NCBI GenBank assembly: GCA_024693415.1
Contig: JAILKX010000216.1
Span: 1-8,965 of the forward strand
Source of the DNA: Bacilli bacterium
Lineage (GTDB): Bacteria; Bacillota_I; Bacilli_A; RFN20; CAG-826
DNA: 8,965 nucleotides
Reading direction: 5' to 3'
Shown: one piece after another, positions 1 through 6,522 of the stretch
Numbering within the stretch: the first letter of the stretch is position 1
How the letters are laid out: each line of letters opens with the position of its first letter
Program-made: the position numbers and the translations under genes
Notes under the pieces: model-generated
What the model saw: only the letters and a program-made list of their open reading frames with translations
Databases searched by the model: none
What the model was told of the DNA's origin: nothing

Positions 1-59
1 ATTTAATGATATTCGGAATTCTATCCAACATTCGTAGCCCAATCGATTAAAATAGTCTT

Positions 60-284
60 ATGTGGTTCAGGAAAAAGAAGGTTGAGGAGTTTGAGAGCAA
101 ATACCAAGTCGGCGATTTCGTCCGCTTTCGGTTCAACGGCCCTCTTTCCACTGGGTACATCTACGCTCGGCGCAAGACTTCTGACGGATTGATCCTCTAT
201 GATGTGCAGCTCGGCGGCGAATGCCCATCCATCATCGAAAACGTCAAGGAAGAGGACATTCCCGTCCTTATAAAAAAGAAATAA
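60..284 (+). CDS. Small uncharacterised protein, probable beta-rich fold (74 aa)
   Basis: I do not recognise a family. The 74-residue product begins with a basic stretch (WFRKKK). A segment of alternating hydrophobic and polar residues follows, containing VGDFVRFRF near residues 17-25 and GLILYDVQLGG near 43-53, and the protein ends in lysines. This looks like a compact SH3- or KOW-like beta barrel, but that is a guess from pattern only. No signal peptide or membrane segment is visible. The ATG at 60 is the only reasonable start, because an in-frame stop lies at 48-50. No Shine-Dalgarno sequence precedes it; instead a TAAAAT box at 48-53 lies 6 nt upstream, which would suit a leaderless message. 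The opposite strand has an overlapping 93-codon frame (21-302). I prefer the plus strand because its composition looks like an ordinary small charged bacterial protein. Confidence 0.55.
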   Translation: MWFRKKKVEEFESKYQVGDFVRFRFNGPLSTGYIYARRKTSDGLILYDVQLGGECPSIIENVKEEDIPVLIKKK

Positions 285-384
285 CGCATACACGTCCCTC
301 ATGAATTTGGTTGGAAAAGCACTGTTGTAGCGCTTGTCGTACGCTAAATTGAGACCGTTTGACGCAATTTAATAGGAGTTTGTA

Positions 385-412
385 TTTCCATTTGCGCGCA
401 TGAGTATATAAT
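385..412 (+). promoter_or_regulatory. Candidate sigma-70-type promoter of the YwaF-like gene
   Basis: A perfect TATAAT lies at 407-412. TTTCCA at 385-390 is a partial -35 box with a 16-bp spacer. The spacer holds the 8-bp palindrome TGCGCGCA (393-400), which could be an operator or chance. Transcription would start near 419, leaving a very short leader before the GTG at 427. Confidence 0.45.
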
Positions 413-415
413 TTC

Positions 416-419
416 GAGG
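416..419 (+). promoter_or_regulatory. Ribosome binding site that selects the GTG start at 427
   Basis: GAGG at 416-419 is 7 nt before GTG 427 but 16 nt before the in-frame ATG at 436. The GTG is therefore the better start, although the two products differ by only three residues. Confidence 0.4.
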
Positions 420-426
420 TTTTCGA

Positions 427-1221
427 GTGCCAATTATGAGTCAGTTTTGGTCAGAGTTCTTCAGAATAACAGAGGATTGGAACGGCGAGTATTTTGGCAT
501 CGCCCATATCATCGTTTCGTCTTTGGTCACCGTTGCCTTTATCGGCTTAGGCGTTTTCTTTGGCTTGAGGTTAAGGGGCGCTGACGAAAAGCGGAGGATG
601 CGACCCATTCGGATTGCCACCATCATTTTCTTGGCGGTCCAGCTCACCTATTACATCGTCAACATCGTGCGCGATGGCTGGGCTGACCTCGTGTCCTCGT
701 TGCCGCTATTCCTATGTGACATCCAGCTTTTCTCGTTGCCGCTTGCGGCCTGGGGGAAGGGCAGGCTTCAAAAGATCGGGTTCGATTTCTCAATCGTGCT
801 CGGACTTTTGGCGGCGCTTATGGGCGCATGGTTCAATGCCGCCGTCTTCTCGAACAACCCGATCTGGAGCTATGACGTGATTTGGAATTATGTGAACCAC
901 TGCGTCCCGGGCTTCATCTCCATCTATATCGTCTTCGGCAGATTTACCAAACTCCATTTCAAGGATATGCTCGTGACCTTTGCGGTGATGCTGCTATTCG
1001 AAGGCGTTGCCCTGCTCGTCGATTTCACGCTCGACGAGAATTACATGTTCTTCCGCAGTTCTTCCGGTACCCCGTTCTCGATATTTGAGACGATCGCGGC
1101 CGGCAACCAAGTGGTGTATGTGATCCTCGTGATCCTTGGCATGCACGCCTATGTCGCGGTCTATTACCTTATCTATTTCATCGTCGAAAAGGTTCGCGAA
1201 GCAAAGGCGAAGAAAGCATAA
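427..1221 (+). CDS. YwaF/TIGR02206-family multi-pass membrane protein
   Basis: This 264-residue integral membrane protein has about seven hydrophobic segments, near residues 24-48, 62-82, 92-108, 120-140, 155-170, 181-200 and 226-253. It ends in a short basic tail. The pattern fits the YwaF/TIGR02206 family, common in Bacillota and related to eukaryotic TMEM164. Family hallmarks visible are LPLFLCDIQLF at 92-102, NHCVPGF at 157-163 and NYMFF at 205-209. TMEM164 is reported to be a Cys/His-dependent phospholipid acyltransferase. The matching residues here would be Cys97 and His158, though activity in the bacterial family is unproven as far as I know. GTG 427 is chosen from the nearby GAGG; ATG 436 is possible. 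The gene has its own candidate promoter and terminator, so it is probably monocistronic. It faces the end of the lipoprotein gene. Family call fairly sure; function unknown. Confidence 0.85.
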   Translation: MPIMSQFWSEFFRITEDWNGEYFGIAHIIVSSLVTVAFIGLGVFFGLRLRGADEKRRMRPIRIATIIFLAVQLTYYIVNIVRDGWADLVSSLPLFLCDIQLFSLPLAAWGKGRLQKIGFDFSIVLGLLAALMGAWFNAAVFSNNPIWSYDVIWNYVNHCVPGFISIYIVFGRFTKLHFKDMLVTFAVMLLFEGVALLVDFTLDENYMFFRSSSGTPFSIFETIAAGNQVVYVILVILGMHAYVAVYYLIYFIVEKVREAKAKKA

Positions 1222-1225
1222 TGGA

Positions 1226-1258
1226 AGCGCCCTCCGAGAAGGGCGCTATTTCTTATTT
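1226..1258 (+). terminator. Rho-independent terminator after the YwaF-like gene
   Basis: The 8-bp stem AGCGCCCT (1226-1233) pairs with AGGGCGCT (1240-1247) across a 6-nt loop, followed by the T-rich run ATTTCTTATTT (1248-1258). It starts 4 bp after the stop codon. The same hairpin could act on transcripts from the minus-strand lipoprotein gene, but no T-run follows it in that direction. Confidence 0.85.
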
Positions 1259-1298
1259 AAAAGGGAATTGCGGCGTTTTTTTTGCAAATCCGCGATTT

Positions 1299-3182
1299 TT
1301 AAGCGGTTAAGCTTCCGACGAATTCATCGAGGTACGCATCGTCGTAGAAGTGGTTTAGCGCTAACTCATGGTCGACTGGAACGCCGTCGTCGAAGTGTTC
1401 TGATGGGTCATTGAAATCGCCTTCGCGGCAAAGCCCCGACATGCGGAATGGCAATCCGTCGGGCGTCACGGTGTAGGCGACCGTGCAGGCGCCTCCGCCG
1501 CTTTGCTGGCCGATGATTTTGGCGATGCCGTTTTGTTTGGCGATGGCGGGGAACAGGTTGCCGCAGGAGAAGGAATAATTGGATGTGAGGATATAGAAAT
1601 TGTATTGCCCTTGGTATCCGTCTTCCTCGGTGAACTCGCCATCGAGGTCGGTGTCGACCTGGTAGACCAATTCATCATAGGCTTCCGAAAGAGGGCAGTA
1701 GCTGATGGATTTGTATTCCCTGGCCATGACGCCGAGCATACCGATCAGGGCATTGGAATCGCCGCCGCCGTTGCAGGTGATGTCGAATATCACGTTCTTC
1801 GTGGTTTCGGTGCGTGCTTCAATCTGCTTCATCGTCTGCAGAAAAAGAGCGAAGGTGTCGTTATTATCCGTTGCGTAACGGCTGATGTTGCTGGCGGTCA
1901 GCTCAGCGCCGTAATGCATGAATGAGTCGAAGCTTAAGATCGCCGTTTCGCCTGAGAAACGCACCTCATCGACGGCCACGCCGCTGCGGCTGCGCTTCTG
2001 CACGCAAGCATAGTAATCTTGGCTGAGCTTGGAAGAACGCTCGCTGGTTCTCCCTGAGCGCGAATAATTCCCCTCCCCAAAGGCGGAGGTGACATAGCCG
2101 GCGTTGGTGTGGCCATCGCCGATCACATAATCCATGACGTCCCCGACGGCGTTGCAATAGGTCGTCTCGTTCGCGGAGTGCAATCCCTCGACGATGTCCG
2201 AGTGATTTTTCTCGAGGTAGTCGGAGAAAGGCACGAATCTCTCATCGCGGAAGCCAAAGAAATGGTCGAGTTTGAACATGAGCGCGTTGTAATTGAAATC
2301 GATCATGTAGTCGGGCTTCTTCATCTTGCTCCATGCGCCGGAGTAATATTCTTCGGAGTAGGTCGTATAGGAATAGCTGATGCTTATGGCGCCCGAGAGG
2401 TTGTCGAGCAGATAGAAGGCGGTGCCGTTAAACGCTACCGGAGAATAATAATTTTTGCTGAAGGTCAGCTCGTCGAGGACGGTGAACGGCATGAATGTGC
2501 GGCCGTCGTATTCGATGATGTCCAAATAGTAGCTCTCCAGGTCCAAGGTGATGTCTTTGCTGGCATGGCTTACGGTTTTGGTATCGTCGATGTATTTCGC
2601 CGCGGCAGGGGTGTCGAGCAGCCCGAGCGGAGACCCGTATTTGTCGCTGAATAGGTTCGTCATCGCGTAATTGCGGACCAGAATCGTATCGGCTTCTGGG
2701 TCAAGCGACATGGATAAGCCATTGGGGCAGGTATAGGTCCTGACGCCGTCGGCGGTCTTTATTTCGACCTCAGCATCATAAAGAAAATCGAGGGCGATGA
2801 TCGGGTCCATGTAGATCACCGCAGGCTCATCCGTGCGATACAGGTATTCAAATTCGTCGGCTTTCGACGAAACGAAATCCCTTCCGCTGGCCTTGGGAAT
2901 ATAGAACGGGGCGGTGGCTAAAACGCAATCGTCGTATTCGTTTGAGGAGATGCTGCTCGATTCGGCGGGGCTTGATTCAGCACTGCTCGATTCGGCGGGG
3001 CTTGATTCAGCGCTCGATTCGGCGGCGCTGCTTTCCAGACTGGATGAGATCTCGCTGGAACTTGCTTCGGCGGAAGAGGTGTCAGCGCTGGACTGCTGGA
3101 TGCTGGAGGAATTGGCCCCTCCGCATCCGGCCAAAGCGAGGACGAATGAGAGAGATAGGAGTTTGGTGATTTTGAGTTTCAT
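1299..3182 (-). CDS. Lipoprotein with S41-type serine peptidase domain
   Basis: This 627-residue secreted lipoprotein is probably anchored on the outer face of the membrane. Residues 1-19 form a signal peptide ending in the lipobox LALAGC, with Cys20 as the lipidated residue. Residues 24-80 are a low-complexity Ser/Glu/Ala/Pro linker. A large unassigned region (about 85-300) leads into an S41 (tail-specific/tricorn-like) peptidase domain. Visible there are IGDGHTNAGY (354-363, with His358), NVIFDITCNGGG (463-474) and NYSFSCGN (535-542). By family alignment Ser539 is the probable nucleophile, with Asn542 where many members have Glu. An EF-hand-like loop (510-521) sits just before the nucleophile strand. 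Start ATG 3182 follows AAAGGGG with 10 nt spacing. The gene lies 15 bp after the AraC-type regulator and is likely co-transcribed; a TATTAT box 28 nt before the start could also give its own transcript. The substrate is unknown. Confidence 0.82.
   Translation of the reverse strand: MKLKITKLLSLSFVLALAGCGGANSSSIQQSSADTSSAEASSSEISSSLESSAAESSAESSPAESSSAESSPAESSSISSNEYDDCVLATAPFYIPKASGRDFVSSKADEFEYLYRTDEPAVIYMDPIIALDFLYDAEVEIKTADGVRTYTCPNGLSMSLDPEADTILVRNYAMTNLFSDKYGSPLGLLDTPAAAKYIDDTKTVSHASKDITLDLESYYLDIIEYDGRTFMPFTVLDELTFSKNYYSPVAFNGTAFYLLDNLSGAISISYSYTTYSEEYYSGAWSKMKKPDYMIDFNYNALMFKLDHFFGFRDERFVPFSDYLEKNHSDIVEGLHSANETTYCNAVGDVMDYVIGDGHTNAGYVTSAFGEGNYSRSGRTSERSSKLSQDYYACVQKRSRSGVAVDEVRFSGETAILSFDSFMHYGAELTASNISRYATDNNDTFALFLQTMKQIEARTETTKNVIFDITCNGGGDSNALIGMLGVMAREYKSISYCPLSEAYDELVYQVDTDLDGEFTEEDGYQGQYNFYILTSNYSFSCGNLFPAIAKQNGIAKIIGQQSGGGACTVAYTVTPDGLPFRMSGLCREGDFNDPSEHFDDGVPVDHELALNHFYDDAYLDEFVGSLTA
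2951..3023 (-). repeat. In-gene 30-bp tandem repeat coding the Ser-rich linker
   Basis: On the plus strand the unit TGCTCGATTCGGCGGGGC plus TTGATTCAGCAC begins near 2954 and repeats at 2984 almost unchanged, followed by a partial third copy (CTCGATTCGGCGG, 3012-3024). It encodes SSAESSPAES-type decapeptides in the lipoprotein linker. Near-identical copies suggest recent expansion or slippage; 30 bp keeps the reading frame. Confidence 0.85.
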
Positions 3183-3197
3183 TTCGGTAGCGCCCCT

Positions 3198-4145
3198 TTA
3201 ATCTTTGTTCATAATACGCGCGCATGCGTCTTGTGCAAGGAGAATGGCCTCTTGCTCGCTATAAATGTATTCGAGGATCGAGTCGTCTTTCCTTTTGTCG
3301 GAGACGGGATAGAGGATGTTTTCCTTACGGAATTCTTTGGGCGAGCAATTGAACCGTTTGCGGAATAGCCTTGCCATATATTTGGGGTCGGAGAACCCTG
3401 ATTCGTAAGAGATGTCGATGATGCCTTTCGATGAATTCCTCATGAGGCGGATGGCTAGTTCGAGCCTCCTCTCGTTGATGTAATCCTGGAAGCTGATGCC
3501 AAGGCGGCTGGTGAATAGATGCGAAAGGTGAGCGGTGGTGATGCCTTCGAGGTCAGCAATTTCCTTTTGGTTGATCTTCTCTTGGATGTGCTCGTCGATG
3601 TAATCGATGATGCGCCTCAGCCTTTCGGCGTTCTTCCGCCTGGCATTTATTTCTTTGTTCGTGAGCGATTCGTTGGGGACGTGTATGAATATTTGGTGGA
3701 GAAGGGCGGTCACATAACCAACCGTATTCAGCCGATAATCATCGGCTTCCTGAAAATAGGCAAGCGACGTTTTTATCCCTTGCTCAAATAGGGCCTTCAC
3801 CTCATCGTTCCCCAAGCAGTCCTTCAAATTGATGCAAGCGTACCTGCGCGAATGCATCTCCGGAAGATAATCGGATAGGAAGCGGTTGGATATCTGGATG
3901 AAGAGGTTCACGAACGGCTCGGATTCACTGCTGATCGAGTGGGTTTCGTTCGAATCCAAAAATATAATTTCGCCCTCATTGAGCTCGATGCTTTTGTCCA
4001 AAAAGTAAAATCTACCCTTACCTTTTAGGCAAAAACATAATTCGTAGTCGCCGTGTAAATGTTGGCTCCTATACTTGATTTCGTCGATAAAAATGCGGAT
4101 GTGTCGAATCTTTGGATATCGGACGATCTCGTAACTTTGCTCCAT
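3198..4145 (-). CDS. AraC-family transcriptional regulator, cupin plus HTH_18
   Basis: The gene encodes a probable sugar-responsive DNA-binding activator of the divergent operon. From the start I prefer it has 315 residues. An N-terminal cupin-like sensor domain covers about 20-110 (HLHGDYELCF at 29-38, LNEGEIIFLD at 55-64, ETHS at 67-70). The C-terminal double helix-turn-helix covers about 175-275, with ISYESGFSDPKYMARLFRK at 245-263 and CSPKEFRK at 267-274 typical of AraC/XylS proteins. A 40-residue tail follows. The frame stays open up to 4343, with other ATGs at 4235 and 4211. I choose 4145 because family members usually begin close to a YEIVRYPKI-like segment, because none of the upstream ATGs has a ribosome binding site, and because this leaves room for the repeats and promoters at 4152-4240. 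The effector is unseen; an L-arabinose-like pentose is inferred from the target operon. Confidence 0.85.
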   Translation of the reverse strand: MEQSYEIVRYPKIRHIRIFIDEIKYRSQHLHGDYELCFCLKGKGRFYFLDKSIELNEGEIIFLDSNETHSISSESEPFVNLFIQISNRFLSDYLPEMHSRRYACINLKDCLGNDEVKALFEQGIKTSLAYFQEADDYRLNTVGYVTALLHQIFIHVPNESLTNKEINARRKNAERLRRIIDYIDEHIQEKINQKEIADLEGITTAHLSHLFTSRLGISFQDYINERRLELAIRLMRNSSKGIIDISYESGFSDPKYMARLFRKRFNCSPKEFRKENILYPVSDKRKDDSILEYIYSEQEAILLAQDACARIMNKD

Positions 4146-4151
4146 GGAGAC

Positions 4152-4180
4152 ATTATCGTATGGCGAATTAGAAATCGCAA
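4152..4180 (-). promoter_or_regulatory. Candidate promoter of the AraC-type regulator
   Basis: On the minus strand TTGCGA (4175-4180) and GATAAT (4152-4157) are separated by exactly 17 bp. The -10 box ends only 6 nt before ATG 4145, so the message would be almost leaderless. This reading holds only if 4145 is the real start. Confidence 0.4.
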
Positions 4181-4211
4181 GATTGTCATATAAATTTATG
4201 GGGATAGTCAT
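4181..4211 (+). promoter_or_regulatory. Candidate AraC-type operator: 9-bp direct repeat, 22-bp period
   Basis: GATTGTCAT (4181-4189) and GATAGTCAT (4203-4211) match at 8 of 9 positions and begin 22 bp apart, about two helical turns. The second copy touches the candidate -35 box TTGTTG (4211-4216). Direct half-sites about 21 bp apart with the proximal one overlapping -35 is the known araI1-I2 layout. The palindrome ATAAATTTAT (4190-4199) fills the space between them. Confidence 0.5.
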
Positions 4212-4240
4212 TGTTGGCTTTTCGTGCGCTGGCATATGAT
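4211..4240 (+). promoter_or_regulatory. Candidate promoter of the kinase-epimerase operon
   Basis: TTGTTG (4211-4216) and TATGAT (4235-4240) are 18 bp apart. The start codon at 4249 lies only 8 nt after the -10 box. The ribosome-binding-like AGGGG (4241-4245) would then fall at or before the transcript start, so either the message is nearly leaderless or the true promoter lies further upstream. Confidence 0.4.
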
Positions 4241-4248
4241 AGGGGCGT

Positions 4249-6522
4249 ATGAAAAAATATCTCGGAATCGAATTCGGGTCGACCAGAATCAAAGGTGTTT
4301 TGATCGACGCCGCAGGCAACATCATCGCCTCGGGGGCTTTCAATTGGGAGAACCAGCTCGTCGACGGGGTTTGGAGCTATTCGCTCGACCTCGCGAAGGT
4401 TGGGCTCCGCACCTGCTACAAAGAGCTGAAGGCCGAATACGAAGCTAAATTCAATGAGCCGCTCCGCCATATCGACGCGATCGGCATCTCGGGGATGATG
4501 CACGGCTTCCTCGCTTTGGACAAAAACGACAATCAGCTGTCCAATTTCCGCACCTGGCGCAACACCATCACCGAGCAGGCGGCCACGATCCTTACCGAAA
4601 AGTTCGGATTCGCCGTTCCGCAGAGGTGGTCGGTCGCCCACGCCTATCAGGCGATCCTCAACAAAGAGAAGGAAGTCAAAGACATCGCCTTCATGTCCAC
4701 CTTAGCTGGCTATTTCCATTACCTCTTGACCGGCGAGAAAGTGGTGGGCGTCGGCGAGGCCAGCGGCATGTTCCCGATCGATATTGAGACCAAGGATTAC
4801 AACCAAAGAATGGTACACGTCTTCAACGAATTGGTTGAAAACGATGTGCCATGGCATATCGAAGACATCTTCCCGAAGGTGCTCGTCGCAGGCCAAGAGG
4901 CCGGAAGGCTGACCGAAAAGGGCAGGGACCTCATCGATGAGAGCAAAGAGCTCGAAATCGGCATCCCCCTATGCCCGCCCGAAGGCGATATGGGCACCGG
5001 CATGATCTGCACGAACTCGCTGCGCCCCGGCACCGGCAACGCCTCGATCGGCACCAGCAGCAACGTCACCCTCATCACCGACCACAACATCGGCGTCTAT
5101 AAGGAAATCGACGTCATCACCACCCCAAGCGGCAACCTTGCCGCCCTCGTCCACGTCAATAACGGCACCTCCGAGATCAACGCGTGGGAGAGGCTATTCA
5201 AAGAAACGGTTGCCCAATTTAAACCCGACGTCACCGACGGCGACATCTACCCGATGATGTTCAACATCGCCCTCAAAGGCGACAAGGGATGCACCGGCCT
5301 CTACCCGGTCGACTTCCTCTCGGGAGAGCCCGTCGCCCACGTCAACGAAGGCAAATTGCTTTATATGCGCGAGCCAGACGCAAAAATGGACCTCGCGAAC
5401 TTCTGCCGTTCCCACATCTATTCGCTCCTTGGTGCGATCCGCCTAGGCGTCGATATATTGACCGAAGGCGAGAACGTGAGGCTTACGAAAGTAGTGGGCC
5501 ACGGCGGCTTCTTCAAGACCCCGCGCGTCGGTGAACTCATGCTAAGCGCTGCGCTGAACGTCCCCGTCCTCACCTTATCGAGCGCCGGCGAAGGCGGCCC
5601 ATATGGCCAAGCCCTCCTCGCCGCCTACCTCGTCGAGAAGAAGCCCGGCGAATCGATTGAGGACTACCTCGACAGCCGCATCTTCGCGAGCCAATCCTCC
5701 AACGAAGAGATGGCGAGCCCCGAGGATGTTGAGGGATTCAACCGCTTCATGGAAGGGTACAAGAAAGCCCTCAAAATTGAAAAAGAGGCGATACGTGTAT
5801 TCAAAGTCGAGCCCGAAAGCGGCTATAAAGACATCAAGCAGCGCGTCTACGAAGCCAATATGCGGCTATTGGAGGAAAACCTCATCACATTGACTTGGGG
5901 CAACGCCTCCGAAATCGATCGGAGCCGCGCCATCGTCGCCATCAAGCCTTCCGGCGTCCCCTATGAGATGCTGAAGCCGGAGGACATCGTCGTCATCGAC
6001 CTCGAAGGCAATGTCGTCGAAGGCAAATATAAGCCCTCAAGCGATACGCCCACCCACCTAGAGCTCTATCGGAAGTTCCCCCATATCGGAGGCGTCGTCC
6101 ACACCCATTCGACCTACGCGGTCGCATTCGCGCAAGCGAAGAAGCCGATCAAGTCGCTAGGCACCACCCACGCGGACACCTTCTACCATGAGGTTCCGGT
6201 CACCCGCGACCTCAAGAAGGACGAGATCGATAACGATTACGAGCTGAACACCGGCAAGGTGATCGCCGAAACCTTCGCCGCCCGCGACTATGAGGCAACG
6301 CCAGGAGTCCTCGTCGCTGGGCATGGCCCATTCGTATGGGGCAAGGACGCCAAAGAAGCGGTGGACCACGCCGTTATCCTCGAGAAGGTCGCCCAGATGG
6401 CCCTGCTCACCTACCGCATCAACCCCGATGCCCCGGACATCGATCCGGAGCTCGAAAGCAAACATTACCAAAGGAAACATGGGAAAAACGCCTATTACGG
6501 GCAGAAGGAGAAAAACCAATGA
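4249..6522 (+). CDS. Fused FGGY sugar kinase and L-ribulose-5-phosphate 4-epimerase
   Basis: This 757-residue protein joins two full cytoplasmic enzymes. Residues 1 to about 515 are an FGGY kinase: phosphate-1 motif GIEFGSTRIKG (6-16), GISGMMHG (79-86), probable catalytic Asp247 in PEGDMGTGM, phosphate-2 motif GTGNASIGTSS (261-271) and adenosine motif from VVGHGGFFKTP (415-425) to GEGGPYG (447-453). It resembles Bacillota/Actinobacteria FGGY kinases found beside araA and araD rather than classical AraB. Residues about 527-752 match E. coli AraD almost end to end. Zinc ligands His618, His620 and His692 match H95, H97 and H171. Asp599, Asp643, His739 and Tyr750 match D76, D120, H218 and Y229. 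Predicted reactions are phosphorylation of L-ribulose and epimerisation to D-xylulose-5-phosphate. ATG 4249 starts the usual MKKYLGIEFGST opening. The stop overlaps the next gene by 4 bp. Domain calls are firm; the substrate is inferred. Confidence 0.92.
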   Translation: MKKYLGIEFGSTRIKGVLIDAAGNIIASGAFNWENQLVDGVWSYSLDLAKVGLRTCYKELKAEYEAKFNEPLRHIDAIGISGMMHGFLALDKNDNQLSNFRTWRNTITEQAATILTEKFGFAVPQRWSVAHAYQAILNKEKEVKDIAFMSTLAGYFHYLLTGEKVVGVGEASGMFPIDIETKDYNQRMVHVFNELVENDVPWHIEDIFPKVLVAGQEAGRLTEKGRDLIDESKELEIGIPLCPPEGDMGTGMICTNSLRPGTGNASIGTSSNVTLITDHNIGVYKEIDVITTPSGNLAALVHVNNGTSEINAWERLFKETVAQFKPDVTDGDIYPMMFNIALKGDKGCTGLYPVDFLSGEPVAHVNEGKLLYMREPDAKMDLANFCRSHIYSLLGAIRLGVDILTEGENVRLTKVVGHGGFFKTPRVGELMLSAALNVPVLTLSSAGEGGPYGQALLAAYLVEKKPGESIEDYLDSRIFASQSSNEEMASPEDVEGFNRFMEGYKKALKIEKEAIRVFKVEPESGYKDIKQRVYEANMRLLEENLITLTWGNASEIDRSRAIVAIKPSGVPYEMLKPEDIVVIDLEGNVVEGKYKPSSDTPTHLELYRKFPHIGGVVHTHSTYAVAFAQAKKPIKSLGTTHADTFYHEVPVTRDLKKDEIDNDYELNTGKVIAETFAARDYEATPGVLVAGHGPFVWGKDAKEAVDHAVILEKVAQMALLTYRINPDAPDIDPELESKHYQRKHGKNAYYGQKEKNQ
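6505..6510 (+). promoter_or_regulatory. Ribosome binding site selecting the isomerase start
   Basis: AAGGAG lies 8 nt before ATG 6519, inside the last codons of the kinase-epimerase gene. The open frame extends upstream to 6336, but those codons overlap the AraD domain and have no such site. Confidence 0.85.

Noticed and set aside
21..302. 93-codon minus-strand frame over the first small gene
   Set aside because: It overlaps the plus-strand frame completely and shows no recognisable motif. Only one of the two can be real, and the plus frame looks more protein-like.
328..346. TAGCG...CGCTA inverted repeat between the first two genes
   Set aside because: A 5-bp stem with a 9-nt loop and no T-run is within chance expectation. 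Nothing else is evident in 285-384.
1270..1293. GCGG...CCGC inverted repeat around a T-run
   Set aside because: Only 4 bp with a 16-nt loop; too weak to call a terminator for the lipoprotein gene.
2109..2654. 181-codon plus-strand frame opposite the lipoprotein gene
   Set aside because: It is a shadow of the lipoprotein gene, whose signal peptide, lipobox and S41 motifs are clear.
4146..4343. N-terminal extension of the AraC-type regulator overlapping the kinase start
   Set aside because: No ribosome binding site, low similarity to family N-termini as I recall them, and it covers the operator and promoter region and the first 95 bases of the kinase gene.
6336..6518. Upstream extension of the isomerase frame
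   Set aside because: It is the AraD domain read in another frame. ATG 6519 has a perfect ribosome binding site and an ATGA overlap.
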